A stretch of 5,522 nucleotides of DNA from an uncultured Prevotella sp. (GTDB lineage: Bacteria > Bacteroidota > Bacteroidia > Bacteroidales > Bacteroidaceae). The position numbers and the translations under genes were made by a program. This document shows, in pieces, positions 4,017 through 5,522 of the stretch. Numbering within the stretch: position 1 is the first letter of the stretch; each line of letters begins with the position of its first letter. The notes beneath the pieces are model-generated. The model ran no database searches. It worked only from the letters and a program-made list of their open reading frames with translations, and had not been told where the DNA came from. Location of the stretch: NCBI GenBank assembly GCA_938023885.1, contig CALJCU010000426.1:1-5522 (forward strand), given 5' to 3'.

Positions 4017-5522
4017 ATGTCTGATTATAACGACATCAAGAACGTGAAGCCATTGGACGACTTCAACTGGGATGAGTTTGAGAATGGCGCACGCTCTGGC
4101 GTGAGCAGGGAGGACGAAGCCAGGGCCTACGACAACACTCTGAGCAAGATTCAGGACCATGAGGTTGTCGAGGGTACGGTCACCTCTATCGACAAAAAAG
4201 AAGTGGTGGTCAACATCGGCTACAAGAGCGACGGCGTTATCCCCACTTCTGAGTTCCGCTACAACCCCGATCTGAAAGTGGGTGACAAGGTAGAGGTCTA
4301 TGTCGAAGACCAGGAGGACAGGCACGGCCAGCTCGTCCTTTCCCACAAGAAGGCCCGCCTGGCCAGGAGCTGGGAGAAGATCAATGAGGCCATGGAGAAC
4401 GGCGAGGTGCTCCAAGGCTACGTCAAGTGCCGCACGAAAGGCGGCATGATTGTGGATGTGCTTGGTATCGAGGCTTTTCTGCCCGGTTCGCAGATTGATG
4501 TCCATCCTATACGCGACTACGATGTGTTCGTAGGCAAGACCATGGAGTTCAAGGTTGTGAAGATCAACCAGGAGTTCCGCAACGTGGTCGTCTCTCACAA
4601 GGCGCTCATCGAGGCCGAGCTGGAGGCGCAGAAGAGGGAAATTATCTCTCACTTGGAGAAGGGGCAGGTGCTCGAGGGCACTGTCAAGAACATCACCTCT
4701 TACGGTGTGTTCGTCGACCTCGGTGGTGTGGACGGACTCGTGCATATCACGGACCTCTCCTGGGGCCGCGTAAGCGATCCGCATGATGTTGTCAGCCTTG
4801 ACCAGAAGATTAAGGTGGTGATCCTCGACTTCGATGAGGAGAAGAAGCGCATCGCCCTCGGTGTGAAGCAGCTCACTCCGCATCCCTGGGACAGCCTTGA
4901 CCCGAACCTTAAGGTGGGCGACCACGTGAGGGGTAAGGTTGTCGTCATCGCCGACTATGGTGCTTTCGTTGAGGTCCAGCCTGGTGTTGAGGGCCTGATC
5001 CATGTCTCCGAGATGTCCTGGAGCCAGCACCTCCGCTCCGCGCAGGAGTTCCTGCACGTGGGTGACGAGGTGGAGGCCGTCATCCTCTCTCTCGACCGTC
5101 AGGAGCGCAAGATGTCGCTCGGCCTCAAGCAGCTCAAGGAAGATCCCTGGGAGAACATCGAGCAGAAGTATCCTGTAGGCTCCAGGCACACTGCCAAGGT
5201 CCGTAACTTCACCAACTTCGGCATCTTCTGCGAGCTGGAGAACGGCGTCGAGGGCCTCGTGCACGTATCGAGCATGGTCAACGACTACTACGAGTACCGC
5301 GAGGAGCTTTATGCACTCGTCGGCGGTGCGACGCACGTTTCCTACCGCCTCGGCGAGCCTGTGCGCGTCGTGCTCGTGCGTGCCAATATCGCCGAGCGCA
5401 ACCTCGACTTCATCTTGGAGGACAACGGCGTCTTTGTCGCCGCGAAGAAGAAGCCCGAGGAAGGCGGCGTAAAGCGCGGTGAATCTTCAAAGGGCAAGGG
5501 CGCGAAGAAGGACGCACGCTCG
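4017..5522 (+). CDS. rpsA: 30S ribosomal protein S1, chimeric at its 3' end, partial
   Basis: The frame is open for 502 codons to the window edge. S1 holds mRNA on the 30S subunit through repeated OB-fold S1 domains. Four complete domains are visible: about residues 48-112, 128-195 (the divergent ribosome-binding pair), 215-284 (GVFVDLGGVDGLVHITDLSW) and 300-372 (GAFVEVQPGVEGLIHVSEMS). A fifth starts at VGSRHTAKVRNFTNFG (387-402). Instead of continuing as S1 (normally ISDLSW-like, then a sixth domain, about 590 residues in Bacteroidales), it changes after about residue 400-420 to VSSMVNDYYEYREELYALVG and a lysine-rich tail, as in RNase R. The ATG at 4017 gives MSDYNDIKNVKPLDDFNWDE, an acidic start I associate with Bacteroidales S1. 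There is no Shine-Dalgarno sequence; AU-rich bases precede the start. The N-terminal assignment is firm; the 3' part may be an assembly artefact. Confidence 0.85.
   Translation, partial: MSDYNDIKNVKPLDDFNWDEFENGARSGVSREDEARAYDNTLSKIQDHEVVEGTVTSIDKKEVVVNIGYKSDGVIPTSEFRYNPDLKVGDKVEVYVEDQEDRHGQLVLSHKKARLARSWEKINEAMENGEVLQGYVKCRTKGGMIVDVLGIEAFLPGSQIDVHPIRDYDVFVGKTMEFKVVKINQEFRNVVVSHKALIEAELEAQKREIISHLEKGQVLEGTVKNITSYGVFVDLGGVDGLVHITDLSWGRVSDPHDVVSLDQKIKVVILDFDEEKKRIALGVKQLTPHPWDSLDPNLKVGDHVRGKVVVIADYGAFVEVQPGVEGLIHVSEMSWSQHLRSAQEFLHVGDEVEAVILSLDRQERKMSLGLKQLKEDPWENIEQKYPVGSRHTAKVRNFTNFGIFCELENGVEGLVHVSSMVNDYYEYREELYALVGGATHVSYRLGEPVRVVLVRANIAERNLDFILEDNGVFVAAKKKPEEGGVKRGESSKGKGAKKDARS
5220..5522 (+). 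other. RNase R-like C-terminal segment joined in frame to S1
   Basis: Residues from about 402 to 502 of the frame resemble the end of the exoribonuclease RNase R. The features are GVEGLVHVSSM followed by NDYYEY, ALVG, YRLGEPVRVVLVRA, ERNLDF and then a basic tail (KKKPEEGG ... KGKGAKKDARS). RNase R carries exactly one S1 domain followed by a lysine-rich tail at this place; S1 has neither the DYY motif nor the YRLG motif. GC content is about 62% over 5281-5520 against about 55% over 4501-4740. The switch falls where the two families share a similar S1-domain sequence (about 5215-5280), so a false assembly join or a homology-driven recombination could both produce it. The source appears to be an RNase R unlike any gene seen elsewhere in the window, perhaps from a Firmicutes-type organism. 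Confidence 0.65.

Noticed and set aside
3675..5336. A 553-residue minus-strand reading frame
   Set aside because: It is the antisense shadow of the GC-rich rpsA frame, extended across the rpsA promoter and leader into the end of the rhh gene. The + strand has clear S1 domains.

Overview
The window reads as a chromosomal segment of a Bacteroidota bacterium, most likely Bacteroidales and probably Prevotella-like. The evidence is the protein types (DNA polymerase III delta, the small HsdR-N-type protein and the start of ribosomal protein S1 all look like Bacteroidales versions), several TAnnTTTG-type -7 promoter boxes, and the absence of Shine-Dalgarno sequences before the starts. The taxonomic call comes from recalled family resemblance, not from a database search.

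Layout. Positions 1-257 are AT-rich with no gene visible. Positions 258-489 hold what looks like the frameshifted 3' remnant of a + strand gene, converging on holA (476-1504, minus). holA and a small PD-(D/E)xK nuclease-fold gene (1552-2001, plus) diverge from a 47-bp gap with two abutting -7 boxes. A possible terminator and a good promoter follow. Then comes the most striking element, a tandem array of degenerate 8-bp units, most beginning RCAA, from 2113 to 2314. It ends across the start codon of a ParA ATPase gene (2310-3167). After a 127-bp gap lies a gene for a 156-aa protein with a ribbon-helix-helix-like C terminus (3295-3765). A GC-rich hairpin, a promoter and a leader hairpin precede rpsA (from 4017), which stays open to the window edge.

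How the parts may work together. ParA, a small ribbon-helix-helix partner and contiguous short repeats just upstream are the three parts of a plasmid-type (type Ib-like) partition cassette. Here they sit between housekeeping genes. The 8-bp spacing matches the DNA footprint of ribbon-helix-helix dimers such as MetJ. The array is therefore a candidate centromere and operator, and a partly conserved copy of two units with their flank lies inside the partner gene. I infer a chromosomal, integrated or domesticated partition or segregation module that has not, to my knowledge, been described.

The right end is anomalous. The S1 reading frame switches in its fifth S1 domain (about 5215-5280) into sequence resembling the C terminus of RNase R, including a lysine-rich tail. 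A metagenome assembly chimera is the simplest explanation. A real gene fusion is possible but needs read-level support.
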